A DNA stretch of 64,000 nt from an uncultured Flavihumibacter sp. (GCA_902168105.1 CABHOY010000037.1:1-64000); one strand, 5' to 3'; positions 26,028 to 35,407 are shown, counted from the stretch's first letter. Program-made: numbers and translations. The notes: a model not told the origin generated them from the sequence alone.

Positions 26028-27620
26028 TCAATAATCCTTGTTCTGGATCAGATTAGGATTAGCCACCAGTGCGCTGGTAGGTATCGGGTATACGTTGCGG
26101 AAATCTGCTACGGAAGTACCTGCTGCTACTCCACCCTTGAACGGCCACACATAAGTGCCTCCTGTGAACAGTCCATAACGGATCAGGTCCGTTCTGCGAT
26201 GTCCTTCCCAGTATAGTTCACGTCCTCTTTCTTCGAGGATGAATTTCAGATTCAGTTCACCTGCCGTGATATTACCGGAAGTATTGCCATAGGCCCTTTC
26301 ACGCAGATCATTGATATAACCGAGTGCAGTTGTTGTGTTGCCACCGGTCCCACCACGCAACACCGCCTCTGCATAGGTCAGGTACATTTCTGCAACGCGC
26401 ATCAAAGGGAAATCCGTATCTACGAATGTAGAATTGGAACCATCTGCGCCTTTAGATGTTTTATTAGACCACTTGGTAATAGCATAACCATCCGTGAATG
26501 AACCCAGATCAGCAATGGTCTTGTTCTGACCATCGGTATGGAACATTGCACGTTTGTCGGTAGCACCTGTTAGATCAGCAAACAGGTTTACAAAAGCACC
26601 CGTAGTACGCAAACCGCCCCAGCCGCTGTTCACACCGAAATCTGCCGCATTCATATTACCTCCGACAGCTGCATGTACCAGGTAAGTAGTACCACCGTAA
26701 GTCTGTGTACGCGTACCGTCAAAGTTGGCGGTCAGCAGGAATTCAGATTGGGAAGTGGCATTATTGTCGGCCTTGAACATATTCGCATAACTAGTTGCCA
26801 ATGTATAACCGGAAGTGATCACTTTGCTGCTGTAATCAACCGCTTCTGTATAACGATCAGTACCTGTGTATACAGCTGCGTTGAGATATAATTTCGCCAG
26901 CAGCGCCCATACACAGGCTTTGTCGGCACGACCATACTCATTGGTATGCGCGTCTACCATCTGCGCTTCAATATCCTTCAGTTCACGTTCAATGTAAGCA
27001 AAGAGATCTACACGGGAGATCTGGTTAGGATAATAGTAAGCCACTTCATTACTATCCGTTACAAATGGTACGCTGCCAAACAGGTCCATCGCATGGTAGT
27101 AAGTTAATGCTCGCAGGAAGCGCGCCTCTGCACGGAAAGTCTTTGCAGCCGCCTGGTCTTTATCTGCTATGCCATTGCTGCCCAGGTTCGCATCAGACGT
27201 TTGCCTGATGAACTCATTACACTGCGCTATCTGGTAGAACAGACGTGAGAACATGGCATTGATAAAGTTATCGTCCGCTGTCCAGTCCATCTGGTGGAAG
27301 TCCTGCAGGGTACCATCATTCCAGCCGATCACCGCTTCATCTGTAGGTAACTCCTGCATCTGGAAATAACCACGGATGTAACTGGATGTACCTTCATCGA
27401 TACCTGTGATATCGGGGCTACCGGTAGGACCAACCTGTCCGGTCACTGAAAAACCTCCATACAATTTGGCGAGGATAGGCTTGTAATTATTAAAGTCTTT
27501 GTATACACTGGCAGATGTAGCTTCTGTGATAGGCGTACGATCCAGGTCTTTGGTACAGGAAGCCAGTCCCCATGCCATTGTTCCGGCCAGTACTATCTGA
27601 TATATGAATTTCTTGGTCAT
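26028..27620 (-). CDS. susD: SusD/RagB-family starch-binding lipoprotein
   Basis: A 530-residue outer-membrane lipoprotein that caps its SusC partner and delivers glycan. The lipobox is GLASC (Cys22). The TPR-like helical scaffold shows in QIAQCNEFIRQ, AEARFLRALTYYHAMDLFGSVP and KACVWALLAKLYLNAAVY; the C-terminal family end is LKFILEERGRELYWEGHRRTDLIRYG. It sits 19 bp after susC. The operon partners GH13, GH65 and SusE point to starch or maltodextrin as ligand. Confidence 0.93.
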   Translation of the reverse strand: MTKKFIYQIVLAGTMAWGLASCTKDLDRTPITEATSASVYKDFNNYKPILAKLYGGFSVTGQVGPTGSPDITGIDEGTSSYIRGYFQMQELPTDEAVIGWNDGTLQDFHQMDWTADDNFINAMFSRLFYQIAQCNEFIRQTSDANLGSNGIADKDQAAAKTFRAEARFLRALTYYHAMDLFGSVPFVTDSNEVAYYYPNQISRVDLFAYIERELKDIEAQMVDAHTNEYGRADKACVWALLAKLYLNAAVYTGTDRYTEAVDYSSKVITSGYTLATSYANMFKADNNATSQSEFLLTANFDGTRTQTYGGTTYLVHAAVGGNMNAADFGVNSGWGGLRTTGAFVNLFADLTGATDKRAMFHTDGQNKTIADLGSFTDGYAITKWSNKTSKGADGSNSTFVDTDFPLMRVAEMYLTYAEAVLRGGTGGNTTTALGYINDLRERAYGNTSGNITAGELNLKFILEERGRELYWEGHRRTDLIRYGLFTGGTYVWPFKGGVAAGTSVADFRNVYPIPTSALVANPNLIQNKDY

Positions 27621-27639
27621 AACGTTTCCTGTTTGTTAA

Positions 27640-30603
27640 TTAAAAATCGAGGTTAACACCTAGAGAATATACACGTGGACGTGGATAGAACTTATCGTCT
27701 ATACCACTGAACACTTCCGGGTCCTGGCCGCTGTACTTCGAGATCACAAAGACGTTCTGCACATTGAAGTTCAGGCGTAATCCAAGTTTGTCGTGCATCA
27801 GGCGACCGAAGTCATAACCGAGGTTGATATAATCCATACGGAAGAAAGACCCATTTTCCACGTAGTAATCAGACCAGTATTGTGTGGTCGCAAACTTTGT
27901 GGATAGTACGTTCCTGGACAGATTGGCCAGGTAGTTACTGTTCTGGAATGTTTTGTAAGAACCGTTATTCGAAGCCTGGTTATTGTAGATGTAGTTACCC
28001 AGGTTACTACGCACGCTGAAACCGAGGCTCCATTGCTTGTAATTGAACTGGGAATTGAAGTTCAGGTACACGAGCGGATTGGAAGATTTGTAACGGTATT
28101 TATCATCCGAAGTAATAGCACCGTCACCATTGGTGTCTTCATATACACCTTCTATCGGATTGCCGCTCTTATCATATATCTGTTTGTATACGTAGAAAGA
28201 ATTGATCTGGTGTCCTACAGAGTTGATCTGTATATTGTTTCCCGTACCGCCGCTGATATTACCTGTAGCAATACCTACAGAAGTATCTGACTTGGCTTTG
28301 GAGAGGGAAAGGATCTGGTTCTTGTTATAAGTAACGTTGAAACCAGCATTCCAACGGAAGTCTTTAGTTTCGATAGGTGTAGCGTTGATGATGAATTCAA
28401 CACCTCTGTTCTCAAGGCTACCGATGTTGGTATAGAGTGTATTGGTCAGGTTCGTACCGGCAGGCGTGGTTACATCAGCCAGCAGGTCGGTGGTCTTCTT
28501 ATAGTAAAAGTCAACACTACCCGAGATCCTGTTATTCAGGAAACCGTAATCCAGCGCTACGTTGTAAGTGGCAGTCTGTTCCCATTTAATGTTCTGGTCG
28601 TAACCTGCAGCACGTAATGTTTTATAGAACCCATCACCCAGCTGATAAGCGGAGTTTGCATCACCGTAAGTATATCGGGACAGTGCAGCATATTCCTTAC
28701 CCATGCCGATATTTTCCTGACCGGTCACACCATATCCCAGTCTCAGTTTCAGGTCGGATATTGTTTTGGAATTCTTCAGGAAAGCCTCGTCTTTCAGTTT
28801 CCAGGCAAAAGCTACGGAAGGGAAATTACCCCAGTGCTGCTTGAAACGGGAAGTACCATCACGACGCATAGTGAATGTCAACAAGTATTTTTCATTGAAT
28901 GTATAGTTCAAGCGGCCGAAGAAAGATACCAGCGTATGTTGCGCTTCACTATAGTTACCTGCAGCAGTGGTGGTATCTCCACCTTCATCCAGCACAGGAT
29001 AACCAGGTGTGGCAATGATGAAATCCTGGTAAGAATAACCACCCATTACATCGATGCGGCTTTTAATACCTTTCAGGTCCTTCACATAGTTCAGGTAAAA
29101 GTCGAACAGTTTGTTCTTCATTTCCTGCGAATAATGTTTGTAGGAACCACCGGTACCATTGTAGTAAGCCAGTGCTGCATATTTAGGAATATTAACATTG
29201 CCTTCGCCTTTCTGGTAGTCGTAACCCATATTCAGGTTAGCGTGCAGCTCTGGCAGGAAGTGGAATTTATAGTCAAACTGGATATTACCGATACTTCTTT
29301 TTACTTCGGATCTATCTACCTTCTGTTCCAGCATCGCTACAGGATTCTTGGTAGCCAGGTCATATAGTTTATCGTTGTACAACCATTCGTAGTAGCCGCC
29401 AAACGCGGTATTACCGGAGCGTACAGGCTTGGTAGGATCATAGGCAATAGCTGCATTGATAGCGCCCGCGTCAGCGAAGCGGTTATCATTCATAGCACCT
29501 TTTACGTTCAGGTTTATCTTCAGATGATCATCGAATAAACTGGGAGAAAGGTTGATGGAAGCCGACTTCCTTTCCAGGTTGGATGTTTTCAGGATACCAT
29601 CCTGATTCAGGTAACCTACTGAAATACGGTAAGGTAATTTCTTCCAGGAACCGCTAACAGCCAGGTTATTATCACTGCTGATCGCAGACTGATATATCTC
29701 TTTCTGCCAATCGGTGTTGGCGGTACCCAGCAGCGCGATCTGTGCAGCAGTACCATGTGCTTTTACCACATCTGTGAACTCACTGGCATTTAGCACAGGC
29801 GAATATCCCGTTACTTTGGCAACTGCATTGGTAGAGTTGAAGGAAACGCGGAACCTATCGCCCAGGCGGCCTTTCTTGGTAGTGATAATAATAACGCCGT
29901 TGGATGCACGGGAACCGTAGATAGCGGTAGCAGAAGCATCTTTCAGTACGTTGAAGGACTCGATATCATTCGGGTTGATAAGGCTTAATCCATTGGCCTG
30001 CCCGCTCACGTTGTTGTTGTCCAGTGGTACTCCGTCAACGATGATCAGGGGATCATTTGTAGCGTTCAGAGATGCACCGCCACGTACGCGGATAGTGCTG
30101 CCTGCGCCCGGAGCGCCACCATTGGAGGTGATCTGTACACCGGGAACTTTACCGGTGATCAGTTGTTCGGGAGAGGCCGCCGGTCCTTTGTTAAAGTCTT
30201 TGGTAGAAACAACAGCAATAGCACCTGTGAGGTCACTCTTTTTCTGCGTACCGTAACCAACAACGACGATCTCGTTCAGGCCTTTGGTATCTGCTTTCAA
30301 CTGGAAGGTAAGCGGTGCTGCATGATTGCCTGCATTAACAGGCAGTTCAAACGTTTCGTACCCCATAATTCGCGCTACCACAACGATATTGCCGGGTGTT
30401 ACACCATTGATGGTGAAGTTACCTTCAGCATCCGCAGTAGCATTCTTGCTGGTGCCTTTGATGAAGACGGTGGCGCCGGGAATTGGCTGGCCTGTTTCGT
30501 CCGTCACTTTTCCGCTGATACTGCCCGATTGTGCATAGGTTAAAAGGGACATCAACACGAAACACAGCAGAAATGCAAAACTGGCAAAGCGTGTTCTTTT
30601 CAT
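27640..30603 (-). CDS. susC: SusC/RagA-family TonB-linked outer-membrane transporter
   Basis: A 987-residue TonB-dependent beta-barrel for maltodextrin uptake. The start MKRTRFASFAFLLCF opens a signal peptide; a 12-codon upstream extension is unlikely. A carboxypeptidase-D-like domain follows (SGKVTDETGQPIPGATVFIKG), then a TonB box and plug (GLNEIVVVGYGTQKKSDLTG; VRGGASLNATNDPLIIVDGV; KDASATAIYGSRASNGVIII) and the barrel ending in YSLGVNLDF. No N-terminal STN domain is present, which agrees with control by LacI instead of an anti-sigma factor. It is the first structural gene of the maltodextrin operon. Confidence 0.95.
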   Translation of the reverse strand: MKRTRFASFAFLLCFVLMSLLTYAQSGSISGKVTDETGQPIPGATVFIKGTSKNATADAEGNFTINGVTPGNIVVVARIMGYETFELPVNAGNHAAPLTFQLKADTKGLNEIVVVGYGTQKKSDLTGAIAVVSTKDFNKGPAASPEQLITGKVPGVQITSNGGAPGAGSTIRVRGGASLNATNDPLIIVDGVPLDNNNVSGQANGLSLINPNDIESFNVLKDASATAIYGSRASNGVIIITTKKGRLGDRFRVSFNSTNAVAKVTGYSPVLNASEFTDVVKAHGTAAQIALLGTANTDWQKEIYQSAISSDNNLAVSGSWKKLPYRISVGYLNQDGILKTSNLERKSASINLSPSLFDDHLKINLNVKGAMNDNRFADAGAINAAIAYDPTKPVRSGNTAFGGYYEWLYNDKLYDLATKNPVAMLEQKVDRSEVKRSIGNIQFDYKFHFLPELHANLNMGYDYQKGEGNVNIPKYAALAYYNGTGGSYKHYSQEMKNKLFDFYLNYVKDLKGIKSRIDVMGGYSYQDFIIATPGYPVLDEGGDTTTAAGNYSEAQHTLVSFFGRLNYTFNEKYLLTFTMRRDGTSRFKQHWGNFPSVAFAWKLKDEAFLKNSKTISDLKLRLGYGVTGQENIGMGKEYAALSRYTYGDANSAYQLGDGFYKTLRAAGYDQNIKWEQTATYNVALDYGFLNNRISGSVDFYYKKTTDLLADVTTPAGTNLTNTLYTNIGSLENRGVEFIINATPIETKDFRWNAGFNVTYNKNQILSLSKAKSDTSVGIATGNISGGTGNNIQINSVGHQINSFYVYKQIYDKSGNPIEGVYEDTNGDGAITSDDKYRYKSSNPLVYLNFNSQFNYKQWSLGFSVRSNLGNYIYNNQASNNGSYKTFQNSNYLANLSRNVLSTKFATTQYWSDYYVENGSFFRMDYINLGYDFGRLMHDKLGLRLNFNVQNVFVISKYSGQDPEVFSGIDDKFYPRPRVYSLGVNLDF

Positions 30604-30653
30604 TGATCGATTGATTAGTTGATAAGAAATTTGTTTCACAATAGTTCACTGCC

Positions 30654-30675
30654 GGACTTTTTAAGCAAAAAGTCC
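30654..30675 (-). promoter_or_regulatory. Leader hairpin upstream of susC
   Basis: On the minus strand GGACTTTTT-gctt-AAAAAGTCC makes a perfect 9-bp stem 50 bp before the susC ATG. No T tract follows, so it is not a simple terminator. A role in mRNA stability or translation is possible. Confidence 0.5.
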
Positions 30676-30934
30676 CCCCTGTCGAATTTTGTTAAATTCA
30701 ACAACTATGAATTCTTTTTGTAGTGATTAAACCGGTTACTGACCGTTACCCGTTTTCCCAGAGGTCCGGACTTATTCCGGAAGTTCAATAGTTACGTGCA
30801 GGTGATCTGTCATTTGCGTCGGGATGATCCGGGGCGGTATAGCCTTTCCCTGGATGTCCCGGATGCCTCCATCCGGACTTGTCTGAATGCTGTAATTGCT
30901 TTAAGTAGGACTCATTTTTGACTTGTTTTTCATT

Positions 30935-30952
30935 TCCGGGAACGTTCCCGGA
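30935..30952. promoter_or_regulatory. Putative LacI operator
   Basis: TCCGGGAACGTTCCCGGA is a perfect 18-bp palindrome with the central CG typical of LacI/GalR sites. It lies between the lacI gene and the susC operon it probably controls. No second copy was noticed nearby. Confidence 0.6.
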
Positions 30953-31158
30953 GCGTGGAACACTTTTGCTAAAGTAGAGTATTTCCTGAATAGTGTAACA
31001 TTCTGAAACACTTTTTTTAAAAAAAAAGTTAAAAAATGTCAGGCAGGAATGAAGGCAAGATAAGTTCAATTAAACTCAAACAGTTGATTAACAATCAATT
31101 AATACTTAAAGGGCATATAATAGATAAAACGCTGCTGCTTTCACTTTCTTTCTTTTCG

Positions 31159-32190
31159 TTATTCCCGTCCGGCGGCCCCTGCTTTTAGTCCTGTTGAAGA
31201 TGTTCTTGGGATAAGTTTAGAGCTAAGTATGACATGATCATTGATCGGATAATCACTTTCCAGGGCTTTAAAAAGCAGTTGGGCTGCATTCGTACCCAGG
31301 TCATAAGCAGGCTGTGTAATGGTTGATAATGCGGGGTTCAGCAGTGATGCAATTTCCAAACTGGAGAAGCTGACGATCTTGATATCTTCCGGTATCCGGA
31401 TACCCAGGTGATGACAAACGTAGTAACTGGAGATAGCCAGACGTTCTACAGAAGCCAGCAGGCCATCAGGGCGCTGATCTTTCAGGACCTTAGACAAGAT
31501 CTCAAAGTTCTGGTCATAGTCATTAGAACAGTCTATCACCAAGTGAGTATTATACTCAATACCGGCATCTTTCAAAGCATCCTGGTACCCCTGCATACGG
31601 ACATTACCAATTGACAGGCTCTTGTTGATCACAAGGAAAGCGATCTCCTTACAGCCCTCTTCTATCAGGTGACGTGTAGCTGCGAAGCTGCTGTTATAAT
31701 CGTCCGTAGTCACTTTAGGAACATCGATATCGTCGTATACCCTATCAAAGAATACCAGGGGGATGTGCTTGTTATCAAGCCGGTTCAGGTACTTGTGATC
31801 ATTCGCCTCACCAGAAGCCGACATGATGATACCGTCCACGCGGCCATTATAGAGTTTATCGATAAACGTTACCTCTTTCTGGTACTCGTCGTCTGTCACA
31901 TAGATCAGTGTGTGATAGCCTTTTTCCCGCGCCACACGTTCTATTCCGTGGATGGCCTGGGAAAAGAAATTATTGGCGAGTTCGGGCACGATGATAGCGA
32001 TCGTTTTACTCTTTTTTTCCCTCAGGTTACTGGCATGATGATTTGGCTGGTAATTTAACTCTTTAGCCACGGCAAGGATCCTTGCCTTTGTTTCAGGATT
32101 AATGTCACTGTTACCTCTGAATGCCCTCGAAACCGTGGAAGTAGACAAGTTCAGTTTTTCTGCTAACCTTTTAATATCAACGCGATCCAT
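31159..32190 (-). CDS. LacI-family regulator of the maltodextrin operon
   Basis: A 343-residue repressor or activator. The HTH is DIKRLAEKLNLSTSTVSRAFRG (residues 5-26), followed by the hinge YQPNHHASNLREKKSKTI. The periplasmic-binding-protein-like core shows NFFSQAIHGIERVA, VDGIIMSASG, DRVYDDIDVPKVTTD and the end LIPRTSST. It lies directly upstream of susC in the same direction, which is the usual layout where a LacI protein senses maltose or a derivative and controls the locus. Confidence 0.92.
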   Translation of the reverse strand: MDRVDIKRLAEKLNLSTSTVSRAFRGNSDINPETKARILAVAKELNYQPNHHASNLREKKSKTIAIIVPELANNFFSQAIHGIERVAREKGYHTLIYVTDDEYQKEVTFIDKLYNGRVDGIIMSASGEANDHKYLNRLDNKHIPLVFFDRVYDDIDVPKVTTDDYNSSFAATRHLIEEGCKEIAFLVINKSLSIGNVRMQGYQDALKDAGIEYNTHLVIDCSNDYDQNFEILSKVLKDQRPDGLLASVERLAISSYYVCHHLGIRIPEDIKIVSFSSLEIASLLNPALSTITQPAYDLGTNAAQLLFKALESDYPINDHVILSSKLIPRTSSTGLKAGAAGRE

Positions 32191-32922
32191 TGCTAAAGTC
32201 GTTTAAATAGGCTCAACGGCCAAATTAATCAAATTAGCTGAAAGCCTGGGAGTTAATTGTCTTCCTTATTGTCTGTTCCTGATTGCTGGAGATTATTGCC
32301 TCTCTTGTATCGAATAACCTTTTTTATCGATCGCGGGAAAGGTGCAGGTTATTATCAACCCTGCACCCTAGTTTGTGAACTTAAACTCATCATGCTCTCA
32401 GAATTATATATATAATTTATTTTAAAATATTTATAGAGCAGTTTTCCCATAAAAATCGCTTCAAACCCGTTCAGAGTAGGCCTAAATCTCTATATCTCCA
32501 TATCGCGTAACCGTCATCTGGCCGTCACTTTACCGTCATATGTATATCCCTTCGATATAGAGATGCCCCTAAAATGATATGGAAGTGACGGTGAAGTGAT
32601 ATGGACGTACCGAGGAAAAGCCGATGAAATAAGGATATAATGTCGATCAAACGGCGAAAACTCAATACAGTAATGACTATAAGGGAGAAGCGGAGTATCG
32701 AAACCGGCAGCAGTCCAAGCCTTGCAATAATCTGGGGGACCGGCCGCGGTGAGCGTTCGGGTGGAAATCACCGGCCTCAGTTATTTGAAGTATGCCGATG
32801 CGTGGTGCTTTTTGGGGCACAGGCAGACAATACCACAAGGGCAATTAAATTGTTCACTTTCATAATTCGTATTTGACGGTGTTAGATTCTATAATGATGT
32901 TAGAGGGTTAATCAAAAAAAAA
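32191..32922. other. 732-bp non-coding region with 11-bp spaced repeats
   Basis: Short overlapping reading frames here have no family signal and lie on opposite strands, so they are not called. The clearest structure is at 32511-32599: CCGTCA three times at 11-bp spacing (32511, 32522, 32533), followed about 50 bp later by an inverted partner (TGACGG at 32586). The 14-bp arms TCACTTTACCGTCA and TGACGGTGAAGTGA match at 13 positions. Confidence 0.6.
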
Positions 32923-33522
32923 TCAATCAGCAACAGAAGCCGTCACGTTCCTGATAGCATTTAATAACACCTGCTGATTGAAATCGCCCGTATTGGATTT
33001 ATACACCAGATTGAGTGATATAAGGCCGTGTACGACTGACCACATAAAAAAGTACATAGCAGATATCTGTTCCTCTGAGCGTTGATTTTCCGCCATGACT
33101 TGTCTGATCACTTTACGGACCAACGTAGCCGGGCCTTCCACTTCGGGCATGGTGTTATTGTCACAGCATCCGTGTGTGCCGATGCCGAACATCAGCTGAT
33201 AAAATTCCTTTTCTGCGAATGCGAAATTCCAGTAGGCCATCCACATGTTTTCCAATTGTTTTTCCGGCAGCTCATCTTCCAGTTGTGCTCTGTACATGTT
33301 TTCGGCCAGTTGCACAAATCCGATCTTCGCGAGTTCCATTAATATCGCCTCTTTGTTCAGGAAGTAATCATATATCACCGGAGGTGTATGCTCGATCATG
33401 TCTGCTATTTTTCGCATGCTGACTGCTTGCCATCCATGTTCTTTAGCAATGCTCAAAGCGGCTTCCAGAATGTTGGTGCGGCTCTCTTCTTTAAGACGTA
33501 GTCTTCTTTCTTTAACACCCAT
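32923..33522 (-). CDS. TetR-family transcriptional regulator
   Basis: A 199-residue repressor. The N-terminal HTH is seen in NILEAALSIAKEHGWQAVSMRKIADMIEHTPPVIYDYFLNKEAIL (residues 17-61). The ligand domain has ENMWMAYWNFAFAEKEFYQLMFGIGTHGCCDN, of the WHG-containing TetR group. No target gene is adjacent on the same strand. A degraded second TetR gene lies 190 bp upstream. Ligand unknown. Confidence 0.88.
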   Translation of the reverse strand: MGVKERRLRLKEESRTNILEAALSIAKEHGWQAVSMRKIADMIEHTPPVIYDYFLNKEAILMELAKIGFVQLAENMYRAQLEDELPEKQLENMWMAYWNFAFAEKEFYQLMFGIGTHGCCDNNTMPEVEGPATLVRKVIRQVMAENQRSEEQISAMYFFMWSVVHGLISLNLVYKSNTGDFNQQVLLNAIRNVTASVAD

Positions 33523-33688
33523 AACTATTTTGTTGTTAGTATTTATTCACCGGCTATCCGGTCAATTCTGTTGTAAAATGGCATAGGCATTCCCGGTGGT
33601 TTCCTGCATTCTTCGCAGTACCATTCACATGACTATGCATTACATCCGCTTGAGAATAGACTATTTAGTCTCTTGTATAAAAAAGAAA

Positions 33689-33711
33689 AACAGCCCTTTC
33701 ACAAGGCTGTT
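33689..33711 (-). terminator. Terminator behind the TetR remnant
   Basis: AACAGCC pairs with GGCTGTT. On the minus strand the stem is followed by TTTTTC and six more T. It begins at the stop codon of the remnant, as expected for a once-functional gene end. Confidence 0.8.
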
Positions 33712-33941
33712 TACGTTAATATCGATTTGTTCGTTTTAAACCGGGCTATATGCCGGCAGTTCTTTTTCATTGCTTTCACTGCAGTCTTCACCGCTAAAGG
33801 ACTACCTGTCACGCGGGACATCATGGTGGCTCCTTCTATTGTTGCGAACATCTTCACCGTCATCTGTTCTGTATTAATGTCCGGTGAAAATTCGCCCGCC
33901 GCAGTCAAAATTAGACTATGTAGTTTTACCCGGCAAATTTA
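33711..33941 (-). pseudogene. C-terminal remnant of a TetR-family regulator
   Basis: An open stretch of about 77 codons without an ATG start reads LTAAGEFSPDINTEQMTVK, then MFATIEGATMMSRVTGSPLA and on to a basic end. The pattern F-A-T-I-E-G-A-x-M-x-x-x-V-x-G matches the last helices of TetR/AcrR ligand domains. A stop at the 5' side and the missing HTH show that the first two thirds are gone. It retains a good terminator at 33689-33711. It is not a copy of the neighbouring intact TetR, whose C-terminus differs. Confidence 0.55.
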
Positions 33942-33946
33942 ATTTC

Positions 33947-33989
33947 CATAAGACCATCCCCAGTTTTGGGGATGGCCTTATGTTTTTTT
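33947..33989. terminator. Hairpin terminator below the lipoprotein gene
   Basis: CATAAGACCATCCCC pairs with GGGGATGGCCTTATG (one mismatch), followed on the plus strand by seven T. It lies 29 bp past the minus-strand stop at 34018 and could work in either direction. Confidence 0.75.
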
Positions 33990-34017
33990 ACCACATGGTT
34001 CAATATTTATATCATGA

Positions 34018-34776
34018 CTATCTTGGCGTATGATCTACCGTCATACTGGTTTCCAGTGCTGATTTCAGCTTGTTGTTGGTATCGAGGTTCGCGTCGATCT
34101 TCAACACAAGCTTTCCACCAACAAAGGTGCCTGTGAAATCTCCTATCTGCAGTTTGGTCATCACCAGGTTCAGGTCGAGCTTCAGTTTACCGTCGAACGT
34201 AATGCCGTCAGTTCCGATCGTTACATCCTTACCTTCTGCGGTCAGTTCAAGTTTTCCGGCTATCATTACTATTACAGGAATGTCTGATCCACGGAAGGTG
34301 ATCCTGCCGTTCATTAACACAGCCGGTTTAACTGTATCTCCTTCTACACGCACATATACTTTTACCTTCTCAAAATTCCCCAATGGAACGAAGATGTTAC
34401 CCAGTTCAGTGCTGTCCAGGATATCAATCCACCGGTCAGTTTTGATGCTGAGATTAATTTCGTCAGGGCCGTTTTTAGCAGCGAATTTCAATTCTCTGAA
34501 CCTAACCTGGATACTGTCCCAGGTGAAGTCAAATCTTAAGGACGGGAAGGCCGCTAAAGAAGGATCATTGATGATCCTGCCCAGGCGTTCTGTTCCAGCA
34601 TTATCTCCCTCGATACTACCGGAAGGATTCACGGCCTGGAGCTGATAATTGACAGTGGCTTTACCCTCTGCTGGCGGAGGAGCAACAGTTTCTTCGGAAC
34701 TTTGTTTGGAGCAGGCAGCGAACATTACGGCAACCAGGGTCACAGTTGCACTTAACTGAAAAAATGATTTTTTCAT
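34018..34776 (-). CDS. Hypothetical lipoprotein
   Basis: A 252-residue lipoprotein starting MKKSFFQLSATVTLVAVMFA then Cys22 (lipobox FAAC). The mature part is beta-rich: FDFTWDSIQVRFRELKFAAK, then GNFEKVKVYVRVEGD, MNGRITFRGSDIPVIVM and KLKLDLNLVMTKLQIG. The pattern recalls Bacteroidota lipoproteins of the DUF4382/carbohydrate-binding kind, but I do not recognise a defined family. No catalytic motif. Single gene. Confidence 0.72.
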   Translation of the reverse strand: MKKSFFQLSATVTLVAVMFAACSKQSSEETVAPPPAEGKATVNYQLQAVNPSGSIEGDNAGTERLGRIINDPSLAAFPSLRFDFTWDSIQVRFRELKFAAKNGPDEINLSIKTDRWIDILDSTELGNIFVPLGNFEKVKVYVRVEGDTVKPAVLMNGRITFRGSDIPVIVMIAGKLELTAEGKDVTIGTDGITFDGKLKLDLNLVMTKLQIGDFTGTFVGGKLVLKIDANLDTNNKLKSALETSMTVDHTPR

Positions 34777-35161
34777 GAGTGAAATTGGTTTAAGTGTTTC
34801 CAATAAAATAGAGGTAGATGGTTTTTACAACGATATGTTAGACTTCCGGAAATAACAGTCAAGTGCTACTGACGCTCTTAAATGACATATGGTTTTAATA
34901 TGGGTCTCAGCTGGTATTTCAGGTTCCATACCTTCTCACAATTTTCGTACCGCAAGGTCCATAACGACATTAATATTAAGCAGATACAGGCGTATTCACC
35001 ATCTCCGGAGTGAGCAATAATATTGTTGGTGTGCCTGCTGTCTCCTTTTCAATACACAGTGGGGAAATATTGCGATACTGGTCCCAGTATCACTCATCCT
35101 ATTAAAAGAAGGGATCGCTATTAAGGTCTGATTCTTGTAACAAATTCCGAAAAGGATAACT
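34777..35161. other. Non-coding gap with an 18-bp palindrome
   Basis: No gene seen. GATACTGGTCCCAGTATC at 35074-35091 has 8-bp arms and a 2-bp centre; it lies 70 bp before the small gene at 35162 and could be an operator. Confidence 0.5.
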
Positions 35162-35407
35162 ATGAAGAAATTATCATTTAACTTATTAGTTGACGGTGTT
35201 CCATACATGGTGAAAGCGGAACCTTTTTCATTTAATGAAGAGCAGCGTTATAATGTAAGTTTTAATGGCAGCGAGACCTACATCTTTGCCTGGGATGAAG
35301 AAATATTGCGATATGCGCCAATTGGAGAAGTATCGGTAGAGCTTTCGATGGCGCTGCAACAGGAAATTGCCAGTAAGCTTTATGAAGTCACGCCCAGTAA
35401 GGAATAA
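35162..35407 (+). CDS. Small hypothetical protein
   Basis: An 81-residue acidic, soluble protein: KKLSFNLLVDGVPYMVKAEP then FNGSETYIFAWDEEILRYAP, ending in a helix (ALQQEIASKLYEV). The N-terminal strands alternate in a beta-hairpin pattern and there is no signal peptide. The ATG, a balanced composition and an upstream palindrome support a real gene. It precedes the PixA/AidA gene by 405 bp on the same strand. I do not recognise the family. Confidence 0.6.
   Translation: MKKLSFNLLVDGVPYMVKAEPFSFNEEQRYNVSFNGSETYIFAWDEEILRYAPIGEVSVELSMALQQEIASKLYEVTPSKE

Larger units (their letters stand above)
30604..31158. other. Regulatory gap between lacI and susC
   Basis: A 555-bp gap with no convincing gene. 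It contains the 18-bp palindrome at 30935-30952, a hairpin at 30654-30675 and a possible weak -7 box, TACTTTAG on the minus strand (30976-30969), about 17 bp from the palindrome. If that box is used, the susC leader is roughly 360 nt. Confidence 0.55.

Noticed and set aside
30785..31069. 94-codon frame in the susC-lacI gap
   Set aside because: Composition is unlike neighbouring genes; it overlaps the palindromic operator and has no family signal.
32514..32876. Two overlapping frames of 78-85 codons
   Set aside because: They lie on opposite strands over the phased repeats, lack motifs and have no promoter or terminator.
33673..33942. 89-codon plus-strand frame over the TetR remnant
   Set aside because: It is the shadow of the remnant on the other strand, which has the TetR pattern and a terminator.
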